From an uncultured Erysipelotrichaceae bacterium (GTDB lineage: Bacteria; Bacillota_I; Bacilli_A; RFN20; CAG-826), in NCBI GenBank assembly GCA_902774655.1, contig CACYJD010000046.1:1-6605 (forward strand): a DNA stretch of 6,605 nt, read 5' to 3'. Every line of letters begins with the position of its first letter. The stretch's first letter is position 1. The translations under genes were made by a program, and so were the position numbers. The notes beneath the pieces are model-generated. The model ran no database searches. It saw only the letters and a program-made list of their open reading frames with translations, and was not told where the DNA came from. Positions 1 to 6,128 of the stretch are shown piece after piece.

Positions 1-508
1 TTAATTGTTCTGTGGCACCTGCTCTAAAAGTATCAGCAGCGCAAAGCATAACTTTTTTGCCCTTATCAATATATCTTTTTGCGAGTTTAGCGATGGTTGT
101 GGTTTTACCTACACCATTAACGCCTGCAACAAGCAAAACAGTTGGACCTTCATTAACAAATTGGATTTCATTAACGATATTCCCACCCTTAGTGGCGTAG
201 CCTAAAAACATCTTATCAACAACTAATTCATTAATTAATTTAGGCTCTGTAATCTTTTGTTTTTTAGATTCTTCTAAGACTTCTTCAATAATCTTAAGTG
301 TTAAATTAACACCGACATCTGCTTCAATTAAAATCTCTTCTAATTCTTCAAAATATTCTTCATTAACAGATTTATATCTTTTTGATAACGAATCTAATTT
401 AGAAGCAAAATTTTGTCTAGACTTAGCTAAACCATCAACATACTTTTCAGTATTTTGTTTGTTTTGTTTCTTTGATAATTTTTCTTTTAAAAACGAAAAG
501 AAGCCCAT
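1..508 (-). CDS. ftsY: Signal recognition particle receptor FtsY, N-terminal part (cut by the window edge)
   Basis: FtsY is the SRP-receptor GTPase that docks ribosome-SRP complexes at the membrane. I translated 169 residues from the ATG at 508; the rest lies beyond position 1. Visible parts are a short hydrophobic/basic start (MGFFSFLKEKLSKK) resembling the lipid-binding helix of Bacillus-type FtsY, the helical N domain (about residues 20-100, with FEELEEILIEADVG at 53-66), and the start of the G domain. The P-loop GVNGVGKTT is at 129-137 and the DTFRAGATEQL motif at 159-169. There is no long acidic A domain, as is usual in Bacillota. The start is one base after the rnc stop, preceded by a good ribosome site (AAGGTG at 516-521, 7-base spacer) inside the end of rnc, so translation is probably coupled. 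The DTFRAGA motif and N domain fit FtsY rather than Ffh. Confidence 0.96.
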   Translation of the reverse strand, partial: MGFFSFLKEKLSKKQNKQNTEKYVDGLAKSRQNFASKLDSLSKRYKSVNEEYFEELEEILIEADVGVNLTLKIIEEVLEESKKQKITEPKLINELVVDKMFLGYATKGGNIVNEIQFVNEGPTVLLVAGVNGVGKTTTIAKLAKRYIDKGKKVMLCAADTFRAGATEQL

Positions 509-509
509 A

Positions 510-1190
510 TTAAGACACCTTCTTTTCTAATGCTGCTTTAGCGGCGGCTTGTTCTGCTCCTTTTTTAGTGGAGGCAGTGCCTTCTCCAAGGGTCATACCA
601 TCGAATAACACTCTAACAGTGAACCTCTTATCATGAGCAGGTCCTTCTTCTTTAATTAATTCATAAGTAACTGACTCACGATGCTCCGCTTGCATTTCTT
701 CTTGTAAACGAGATTTATAATCTTTTAAATCTTCTAACTTAAAGTTCTTAACGTCTTCACCAAATAAGGCGTAAAGAAAATCCTTAGCAAAATTAAAACC
801 TTTATCTAAATAAATGGCGCCTAAAGAAGCTTCAAAAACATCTTCTAGCAAGGAGTCATGATTATAGATATCAATCGTGTAACTATTACCCACTTTAATA
901 TAAGAAGGATAATCTAGTTTTCTAGCGTAATTTGCAAGTGCATGAGTATTAACTAATGCACTTTTAATTTTAGTAAGTTCGCCTTGAGAACACTCAGGGC
1001 GAAGTTCATAGGCGAATTCACTAATGGCTAAGCCAATTACTGAATCGCCAAGAAATTCTAATCTTTCATAGTCATGATGCTTAGTTTTCGCGTCAGCATT
1101 ATAACTAGAATGTGTAAAAGCTATCTCGTAAAGTGAGGAATTAATAGTTTTGATATGTAAAGAATGTAATAAATCTCTAATATCTTTCAT
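510..1190 (-). CDS. rnc: Ribonuclease III
   Basis: Double-strand-specific endoribonuclease that processes rRNA precursors and structured mRNAs; it acts as a homodimer in the cytoplasm. It has 226 residues, normal for the family. The catalytic domain spans about 1-150, with the signature ERLEFLGDSV at 42-51 (acidic residues E42, E45, D49) and the second metal-binding cluster EDVFEA at 116-121 (D117, E120). A dsRNA-binding domain covers about 155-224, with DYKSRLQEEMQ at 157-167 and TKKGAEQAAAKAAL at 208-221. By spacing, Q69 replaces the Glu equivalent to E. coli E65, and GNSY (101-104) replaces the usual GxGE around E. coli E100; both are outside the core metal-binding acids. The start overlaps the plsX stop by one base (TAATG) with only a weak upstream AAAGTG, so coupling to plsX is likely. 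Only one base separates it from ftsY. Confidence 0.96.
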   Translation of the reverse strand: MKDIRDLLHSLHIKTINSSLYEIAFTHSSYNADAKTKHHDYERLEFLGDSVIGLAISEFAYELRPECSQGELTKIKSALVNTHALANYARKLDYPSYIKVGNSYTIDIYNHDSLLEDVFEASLGAIYLDKGFNFAKDFLYALFGEDVKNFKLEDLKDYKSRLQEEMQAEHRESVTYELIKEEGPAHDKRFTVRVLFDGMTLGEGTASTKKGAEQAAAKAALEKKVS

Positions 1191-2167
1191 TAGTTTTCAC
1201 TTTTTAAGCTTTCTTTAATTTGATCAACAACTTGTCCTTTGGCAAGTGTGTAAGCAATCATAATTGAGTGATAGAAGCTATCTTCATTGGAGTTACCATG
1301 TGCTTTAACACTGATGGCGTTAACACCAAGTAAGAGGGCTCCACCAACTTTTTTATAATCCATCTTATCAAGCATCTTCTTAAATCCACGTTTAGCGAAT
1401 AACCAGCCTATCTTGCTTGATAAGTTAGCGGTGAATGCATCTTTCATCATTCCACCAAGCATCTTAGCTAAGCCTTCACTACCTTTAAGGAAGACGTTAC
1501 CTGTAAAGCCATCGAAGACAACAACGTCTGCATCGCCACCAAAGACATATCTACCTTCAATATAACCTTTGAAGTTAGGATCTGCTTTGAGTAAATCAAA
1601 TGCTTCACGGCTAAGAGGTGTGCCCTTACCTTCTTCACTACCATTAGAAATAAGGTAAGTATTTAAATCATCTTTACCATAGACAACTCTATAGTAAGCT
1701 TCACCCATCTTAGCGAATTGATATAATTCGTTAGCGTTATTTTCACTAGAAGCACCAACATCGAGTAATACAACATATTTACCATCAACTTTTGTTGGGA
1801 ATGGTGTAATTAATGCAGGTCTAGAAATACCTTCAATCTTCTTAAGCAAAAGTGTGCTGAGTGATAAGAAAGCTCCAGTTGAACCAGCACTTACAACAGC
1901 GTCAGCTTGTTCACTTAAAACTGCGCTTACTGCTTTATAAACACTTGATTCTTTCTTTCTCATAGCTTCCATTGCGCTACATTCCATAGGCACAACTTCG
2001 CTTGAAGGTATAATTTGGCATTTACCTTCGAGTTTCTTTAACTCATCAGGATTACCAACAGCGATTACTTCGCAATCATTAACTTTATTTAGAAATTTTA
2101 AGACGCCACCAACAGTAGCTTTTGAGCCGTTATCTCCGCCCATCATATCGATTACAATTTTTACCAT
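1190..2167 (-). CDS. plsX: Phosphate acyltransferase PlsX
   Basis: PlsX converts acyl-ACP and inorganic phosphate to acyl-phosphate and ACP (reversibly), supplying PlsY for lysophosphatidic acid synthesis; it is a peripheral membrane protein. The 325 residues match the family length. Recognisable blocks are IDMMGGD at 6-12 (family usually DAMGGD), SEVVPMECSAMEAMRKKESSV at about 56-76, VSAGSTGAFL at 92-101, LLDVGAS at 134-140, GSEEGKG at 176-182, the DVVVFDGFTGNVFLKGSEGLA region (214-234), and GGALLLGVN...KAHGNSN near 275-293. A GGAG ribosome site lies 8 bases before the ATG. It follows fakA after a 69-base gap holding a weak terminator-like hairpin, and overlaps rnc by one base. Next to a fatty acid kinase gene, it could use acyl-phosphate from imported fatty acids and run towards acyl-ACP. 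No fapR, fabD, fabG or acpP is adjacent. Confidence 0.95.
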   Translation of the reverse strand: MVKIVIDMMGGDNGSKATVGGVLKFLNKVNDCEVIAVGNPDELKKLEGKCQIIPSSEVVPMECSAMEAMRKKESSVYKAVSAVLSEQADAVVSAGSTGAFLSLSTLLLKKIEGISRPALITPFPTKVDGKYVVLLDVGASSENNANELYQFAKMGEAYYRVVYGKDDLNTYLISNGSEEGKGTPLSREAFDLLKADPNFKGYIEGRYVFGGDADVVVFDGFTGNVFLKGSEGLAKMLGGMMKDAFTANLSSKIGWLFAKRGFKKMLDKMDYKKVGGALLLGVNAISVKAHGNSNEDSFYHSIMIAYTLAKGQVVDQIKESLKSEN

Positions 2168-2207
2168 AAATTAATCTCCAATCTTAATTATTAGTTATTT
2201 GTGTATT

Positions 2208-2239
2208 AAATTAAAGAAAAATCCAAAAGGATTTTCTTA
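2208..2239 (-). terminator. Weak terminator-like hairpin between fakA and plsX
   Basis: On the minus strand, immediately after the fakA stop codon, AAAATCC and GGATTTT form a 7-bp stem (2229-2235 with 2218-2224) around a TTTT loop, followed by a T-rich run (TTCTTTAATTT). The form fits an intrinsic terminator, but the stem is AT-rich, with only two G-C pairs, so termination is probably partial. No strong promoter is seen in the remaining gap before plsX, which favours attenuation over complete separation of the two genes. Confidence 0.5.
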
Positions 2240-3886
2240 TTCTACTCCTATAAGGAAGCTATAAACAGGTTGCTTACCTTCCACTACATCAAGTTCAATT
2301 TCAGGAAAGATTTCTTGTAGCTTGGACTTTATCTTATTGGCCTCTTCGCTAGATATATCCTCACCAACAATAGCGGTAATTAGATAGCTATCTTCATCCA
2401 CCATTGCTTTGACTAAGTCATAGAAAGCACTATATTTGTCTTTCTTACAACCGATAATCTTTTTATCAAATATTTCCATGAATTGATCTTTTTTAACATC
2501 AATCCCGTCAATAGTTGTGTCTTTGATAGCATATGTAATTGAACCAGATTTGACATAATCAATCACATTACTCATCTCTTCTTCGTTTTCATCTGCATTA
2601 GCGTCGGGATTAAACGCAGAGCAAGAAGCAATACCTTGAGGAACAGTTTTTGTTTGAATTACTCTAACATCAACTTCTCCATCTAAAACGTCTTTAGCTT
2701 GCATACTCGCCATAATAATATTTGAGTTATTAGGCAAGACAAATACTGTCTCAGCATTAGCTTCTCTAATCGCTTTAACAATGTCTTCAGTAGAAGGATT
2801 CATTGTTTGACCACCGCTGACAACTTTCTTAGCGCCAGCGTTAATAAACATTTCTTTAACACCATCACCAGCAGCAACTGCTACAATAGCGAAGTCTTCT
2901 TTAGGTTCTTCAGGTTTATTTTCACTTAACTCTTTAGCACCTTCATGTAGTCTAGTGTGTTGCTCGGTCATGTTTTCAATCTTTAAAGTTACGAATTCAC
3001 CAAAGTTTTGTGCATAGTTTAAGATCTCACCAGGTTTAAGAGTGTGGATATGAACTTTGACAATATCATCATCAGTAACTAAAACGATAGAGTTACCTCT
3101 GCTCTCTAAAACACTTCTGAAGCGAAGTTCATTAAATTGTTTTTTAGATTCAGCTGGACCAAGTCTCATAATGAACTCGGTGCAGTAACCATATTCTTCG
3201 CCTTCGCCTTCTGCAGCAGGAACAAAAATTGTTGGTTTAGCTTCTGTTTCAGTAGCGTTAATCTTTTCAATAAACACTCCCTTAGCAGCACTTCTTAAAC
3301 CTTCAACAATTCTTAAGTAACCTGTACCACCAGAGTCAACCACTCCGACTTCTTTTAAAACTGGAAGTAAGTCAGGAGTTCTTGAAAGTGACTCTCTAGC
3401 ACTACTAACGAGAATATCAAGTGCTTTCTCAATTGAAGTATCAGATTTAACTTTCTCTTCAAGAGTATCGCTGGATTCTCTTAAAACTGTAAGGATTGTA
3501 CCTTCAACTGGTCTAATAACAGCTTTATACGCTACTTCTTTAGCGGAGACAAAAGCGTCGACTAAATCGTTAACTTTAATAACCTTCTTGCCTTCTAAAG
3601 ACATAGCAAAACCTCTAAAGATTTGGCTAGTAATAACACCAGAGTTTCCTCTAGCGCCTAAGAGTAATCCTTTAGAAAATTCTTTAGCGATGTTATAGAC
3701 ATCTTCATCATTTCTATTGGCGATTTGTTTAGCACCACTAGAAAGGGTTAAATTCATGTTCATACCTGTATCACCATCAGGTACTGGGAAGACGTTAAGA
3801 GCGTCGATCTCAGGATAATGGTTATATAGGTTATTCGCAGCAGAGATAAGCATCTCTTTTAATAACTTTGCATCAATACTTTTCAT
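2237..3886 (-). CDS. fakA: Fatty acid kinase catalytic subunit FakA (YloV/DAK2 family)
   Basis: FakA phosphorylates FakB-bound fatty acids with ATP, giving acyl-phosphate that can enter phospholipid synthesis through PlsY or PlsX. The length, 549 residues, is typical. The N-terminal DhaL-like kinase domain (about 1-200) carries NVFPVPDGDTGMNMN at 31-45, with D37 and D39 as likely Mg-ATP ligands, then LGARGNSGV at 76-84 and VVDSGGTGYL at 182-191. A middle domain (about 230-320) has C235 in YCTEF and H279/H281 in HIHT, matching the proposed zinc-site residues of the family. A linker (320-332) leads to the C-terminal DegV-like domain (about 333-549), which should engage FakB. Three bases separate it from yloU, and no clear Shine-Dalgarno precedes it, so coupling to yloU is likely. 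No fakB is in the window. The yloU-fakA pair is widely conserved in Bacillota. Confidence 0.94.
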   Translation of the reverse strand: MKSIDAKLLKEMLISAANNLYNHYPEIDALNVFPVPDGDTGMNMNLTLSSGAKQIANRNDEDVYNIAKEFSKGLLLGARGNSGVITSQIFRGFAMSLEGKKVIKVNDLVDAFVSAKEVAYKAVIRPVEGTILTVLRESSDTLEEKVKSDTSIEKALDILVSSARESLSRTPDLLPVLKEVGVVDSGGTGYLRIVEGLRSAAKGVFIEKINATETEAKPTIFVPAAEGEGEEYGYCTEFIMRLGPAESKKQFNELRFRSVLESRGNSIVLVTDDDIVKVHIHTLKPGEILNYAQNFGEFVTLKIENMTEQHTRLHEGAKELSENKPEEPKEDFAIVAVAAGDGVKEMFINAGAKKVVSGGQTMNPSTEDIVKAIREANAETVFVLPNNSNIIMASMQAKDVLDGEVDVRVIQTKTVPQGIASCSAFNPDANADENEEEMSNVIDYVKSGSITYAIKDTTIDGIDVKKDQFMEIFDKKIIGCKKDKYSAFYDLVKAMVDEDSYLITAIVGEDISSEEANKIKSKLQEIFPEIELDVVEGKQPVYSFLIGVE

Positions 3887-3889
3887 AAT

Positions 3890-4246
3890 TTACTTAGCGA
3901 CATCTAAAGCGTGGACATTTACTTGTTTAACTTTAATCTTAAATGCCTTCTCTAGATCGTATCTTACTTTCTTTTGAACTTCGTTTAAAATCTCAGGAAT
4001 CTTAATTCCATGAGCTAATAATAGATATAAATCAACGACGTAGTCGTTTTTCTTGTCTTTTTCGATGTTAACACCTTTGGAGTATTCTCCTTCTTTTAAA
4101 GGTGTAAACACTTTGTCTTTAATTTGTTTTTTATTAACTAAACAATAAACACCATAGCAATTTAAGCATGCATTTCCCGCTACTACGCCTATCGCGTCTA
4201 GTGAGATGTTTATTGTTCCATATTTGTTAGTTTTTGAAATAGCCAT
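3890..4246 (-). CDS. yloU: Asp23/YloU family envelope stress response protein
   Basis: A 118-residue Asp23/YloU (DUF322) family protein. The family is small, cytoplasmic, often membrane-associated through partners, and linked to cell-envelope homeostasis; the biochemical role is unsettled. Diagnostic stretches are YGTINISLDAIGVVAGNAC at 9-27, CYGVYCLVNKK at 30-40, the VVDLYLLLAHGIKIPEILNEVQ region (70-91), and VKQVNVHALDV near the C-terminus. No signal peptide or membrane segment is seen. It sits directly upstream of fakA, as in Bacillus (yloU-yloV). It is the first gene after the promoter at 4277-4305. The predicted leader is only about two dozen bases, holds a palindrome, and lacks a recognisable Shine-Dalgarno, so the start relies on family length and on the lack of a better ATG nearby. 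Confidence 0.92.
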   Translation of the reverse strand: MAISKTNKYGTINISLDAIGVVAGNACLNCYGVYCLVNKKQIKDKVFTPLKEGEYSKGVNIEKDKKNDYVVDLYLLLAHGIKIPEILNEVQKKVRYDLEKAFKIKVKQVNVHALDVAK

Positions 4247-4254
4247 AAATATTT

Positions 4255-4271
4255 AAGATTTTAAAAATCTT
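4255..4271. repeat. AT-only palindrome in the yloU leader
   Basis: AAGATTTTAAAAATCTT is a perfect inverted repeat with 8-base arms around a single central base. It begins 9 bases upstream of the yloU start and sits at the predicted transcription start, just downstream of the -10 element. As RNA it could form a weak 7-bp stem with a 3-base loop; as DNA it could be a dimeric repressor site. No T-run follows on the minus strand, so it is not a good terminator. In so AT-rich a region, chance cannot be excluded. Confidence 0.5.
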
Positions 4272-4276
4272 ATAAG

Positions 4277-4305
4277 AATATATCATAGTAATAAATAAAA
4301 TGCAA
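4277..4305 (-). promoter_or_regulatory. Predicted housekeeping promoter for yloU-fakA(-plsX-rnc-ftsY)
   Basis: Minus-strand TTGCAT (4300-4305) and TATATT (4277-4282) are separated by exactly 17 bases, a good match to the vegetative sigma-factor consensus TTGACA-17-TATAAT. Transcription would start near 4270, giving a leader of about 25 nt before the yloU ATG. This is the only well-spaced promoter I find in the 80-base gap between the isomerase-like gene and yloU, so it probably drives the housekeeping block. No clear terminator for the upstream gene is seen in the same gap. Confidence 0.6.
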
Positions 4306-4326
4306 AATTTCAGGAGTATAGAGAAA

Positions 4327-5529
4327 TTACTTTTCAAGTAAATTCACTAATTCTTGCTTATGATCTCCGTAGAAAATAATTAGGTGATTTCCATTAGGAG
4401 AAGTTAAAATTTCCGATAGGTTCTCGGCTGTTTTTAATAAAATCTGTGTTCTACACAAATTATCTTTAGATAAATTTTTCTCTATTTTAGCGCTTAAAAC
4501 TAAATATTTTTCTAAGTTAGAATTTACTTTAAAAATTGTAACTTCTTTGGCTTCTAGTTCACCCTTAATGCCGATTCCAATCTTACTTTCGAAATGAGTA
4601 TCAAGCTTATAAGAAGTCACCATTGATAGAGGAATTGTGCAGTGAGAGAGAATAATTTCATTCTTTTCTAAATTGATATAACTTGGGTTAGCCTGGAAGG
4701 AATCTAGTCCAAATCTAGCCTTAATAATCATCATTGTAATTAAGGCAGGAATGTCGCCTTCACATGTGGCGACAATGCCTTCTTTTGCGAGTAACGCAAA
4801 AGCGAGGCAAGAAGTCGATTTTACAGTTCCGAGTAAGTCAAAACAGCGAACTGTAAAAGCGTCTAATTTATGCTTAATTACCAAGTTTTTAAGCGCGCTA
4901 TAAATGTATAAAGCTAATTCAATTTCTTTCGAATTAATCTTATCATTTTGATTTTCTTTTATAAAATCATCGCTCCATGAAGGAAGAATCTTTTTATCAA
5001 TCTCTCTTTTAAATTCTTCAAAGGAAATATCAACTAATTCTAAGCCAAATTTATCCTTGGCTTTTGAGTAGTCTACATCACTAGATATTAGCCAATTACT
5101 AGGTCTACCAACAACACCTGCGCGTTTACCTTTTAAGACCTCTACATCATTTGTGATTTTTCTAAAATTCTTTTCAATAGGAATCTCAATATGTTCAAGG
5201 GTGTGAACAAAATTTTCACTTGTGGAGTGGATGAGTTTATTCTTTAAATTATGCTTATCTAAAAATGAAATGATTTCTAAAGATGCAGGAAGTGAATTAT
5301 TAGCGTTTGTAGCGAACAAAACATAAGGTTCTTTATATTCTTTATAAATCTTCTTAAAAACCTCTTCAGAGCCCCCAGATTCAATAAAAAAGATAGGTTC
5401 TCCATCCTTTGAGACTTTTATCTCACTATTATTAGATAATTTTGAGAGATATTCCTCTCTTTGCGCATCTAAAATATCCTTATTAGCCTCTATCGCGCTT
5501 CTAAGGAAAATGAAGTTATATTCTTTCAT
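4327..5529 (-). CDS. L-fucose/L-arabinose isomerase-like family protein, substrate unknown
   Basis: A 400-residue protein that I recognise as a member of the FucI/AraA-like isomerase family (the COG2407 type, shorter than the roughly 590-residue true FucI). Family-like blocks are GRPSNWLISSDVD at 141-153, FTVRCFDLL at 225-233, CEGDIPAL at 256-263 (E257/D259 are candidate metal ligands), ANPS at 280-283, LSHCTIPL at 294-301, THFES at 311-315 and a C-terminal GNHLIIFYGDH at 380-390. FucI and AraA interconvert aldoses and ketoses using Mn; whether this shorter form does so, and on what, is not shown here. No transporter, kinase or aldolase is adjacent to suggest a sugar. A GGAG ribosome site (5537-5540) lies 7 bases before the ATG. 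The start overlaps, as ATGA, the apparent end of the disrupted lipoprotein gene upstream, suggesting former or present coupling. No N-terminal signal is seen, so it is probably cytoplasmic. Confidence 0.8.
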   Translation of the reverse strand: MKEYNFIFLRSAIEANKDILDAQREEYLSKLSNNSEIKVSKDGEPIFFIESGGSEEVFKKIYKEYKEPYVLFATNANNSLPASLEIISFLDKHNLKNKLIHSTSENFVHTLEHIEIPIEKNFRKITNDVEVLKGKRAGVVGRPSNWLISSDVDYSKAKDKFGLELVDISFEEFKREIDKKILPSWSDDFIKENQNDKINSKEIELALYIYSALKNLVIKHKLDAFTVRCFDLLGTVKSTSCLAFALLAKEGIVATCEGDIPALITMMIIKARFGLDSFQANPSYINLEKNEIILSHCTIPLSMVTSYKLDTHFESKIGIGIKGELEAKEVTIFKVNSNLEKYLVLSAKIEKNLSKDNLCRTQILLKTAENLSEILTSPNGNHLIIFYGDHKQELVNLLEK

Positions 5530-5975
5530 TTTACGTCTCCGTAATCGATGGTTGTTAAGTCAATAATATATCTATTTACTTTAACTGCTTCCCAGTTCAG
5601 GGAAAGCTTCTTTAATAGGTCTTATTGGGCTTTGAGAAACGATGTCGCTAGTGGTTTCTTTGAAAGTGAAATATCGAGAATCGACTTCCCAAGAAATAAT
5701 TACTTTTCGATTTGGTTCTTCAGCGTTAAGAATGAACCATGAATTAACATAAATTGTGGTCTATTATTCTCAGTTTCGCTTTCTTCAATTAGTAGCCCTT
5801 TAATAGACTTTTGTCCACCACTAGTTTGATAGGTTTGAGCCGTTTGAGCGTTCGCACTTTTTGATGCGACCTCATCGACAATTTCTTGGTCAGTAAGACC
5901 ACTATTAAAAGAAGTGTCACAACCTGTAACACCAATAAGTAATAGAGGGACGAAACTTAAATATTTTAAATTCAT
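5526..5975 (-). pseudogene. Small lipoprotein gene disrupted by two compensating frameshifts
   Basis: The conceptual gene covers 450 nt, about 149 residues. The first segment (ATG at 5975) has a signal peptide ending in lipobox VTGC, with C19 the predicted lipidated residue, followed by a Ser/Gln/Thr-rich linker. This frame stops at 5700-5702 after 91 residues. A protein-like segment in the -1 frame opens at 5760 and ends at 5581; it has no ATG and includes VIISWEVDSRYFTF and SQSPIRPIKEAFPELG. The original frame reopens near 5625 with KKLSLNWEAVKVNRYIIDL and ends DYGDVK, stopping at a TGA (5526-5528) that overlaps the next gene's start as ATGA. The ordered segments and coupled stop argue for one gene with a net -1 and a later net +1 change, by mutation or sequence error. 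If read literally, the product is the 91-residue lipoprotein at 5700-5975. No Shine-Dalgarno precedes the ATG. I do not recognise the family; the later part looks beta-rich. Confidence 0.68.
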
Positions 5976-5981
5976 AAATAA

Positions 5982-6010
5982 ATTATAATTTAAAAAAGGC
6001 CTAAATAAAA
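5982..6010 (-). promoter_or_regulatory. Possible promoter of the lipoprotein gene
   Basis: A perfect TATAAT lies on the minus strand at 5982-5987, within a 14-base AT palindrome (5979-5992). The base run 17 positions upstream is TTTTAT (6005-6010), a poor -35. If used, transcription would begin almost at the lipoprotein ATG (5975), giving a leaderless or near-leaderless message, consistent with the absence of a ribosome site. In such AT-rich sequence a chance TATAAT is common; read-through from the rRNA operon is the alternative. Confidence 0.3.
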
Positions 6011-6020
6011 GAAAAAGCCC
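5992..6020 (-). terminator. Possible weak terminator after the 5S rRNA
   Basis: After the 5S gene the minus strand runs GGGCTTTTTC, then an AT stretch, then AGGCC and six T residues (5992-5997). GGC near 6017-6020 and GCC near 5998-6000 can pair, with U-G and U-A extending the stem to about five pairs around a large loop. This is a weak structure whose 5' arm competes with 5S helix I. No stronger hairpin is present, so the rRNA operon either ends here inefficiently or reads into the lipoprotein gene. Confidence 0.3.
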
Positions 6021-6128
6021 GGCGGCTCGCTATTCTCCCTGATAAATCAGATACCTTCGCCACTACGGTGCTTAACTTCTGTGTTCGGGATGGGAACAGG
6101 TGTGTCCACCGCGCCATCGTCACCAGAC
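6017..6128 (-). rRNA. rrf: 5S ribosomal RNA
   Basis: About 112 nt on the minus strand matching the Bacillota 5S pattern. The 5' end GTCTGGTG pairs with the 3' end CGCCGGGC to make the terminal helix I (8 pairs including G-U). The conserved interior CATCCCGAACACAGAAGTTAAG (within 6071-6092) is the helix III / loop region typical of 5S. The ends are set by the helix I pairing and could be off by one or two bases. It lies downstream of 23S in the usual 23S-5S order. Confidence 0.95.

Noticed and set aside
5..205. Plus-strand open frames opposite ftsY
   Set aside because: They are antisense to the highly conserved P-loop and DTFRAGA coding sequence of ftsY, have no ribosome site and show no recognisable motif.
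2168..2207. A separate promoter for plsX
   Set aside because: The best pair (TTTAAT and AATAAT-like boxes) is poor and easily expected by chance in this AT-rich gap; not listed as a feature.
4306..4326. A terminator for the isomerase-like gene
   Set aside because: I looked for a stem followed by a T-run downstream of the stop at 4327 on the minus strand and found no convincing stem.
5548..5742. A 64-codon plus-strand open frame starting MVVKSIIYLF
   Set aside because: It is opposite the minus-strand lipoprotein segments, which are ordered, protein-like and end in an ATGA junction; the plus-strand frame has no supporting context. It would matter only if the minus-strand reading were wrong.
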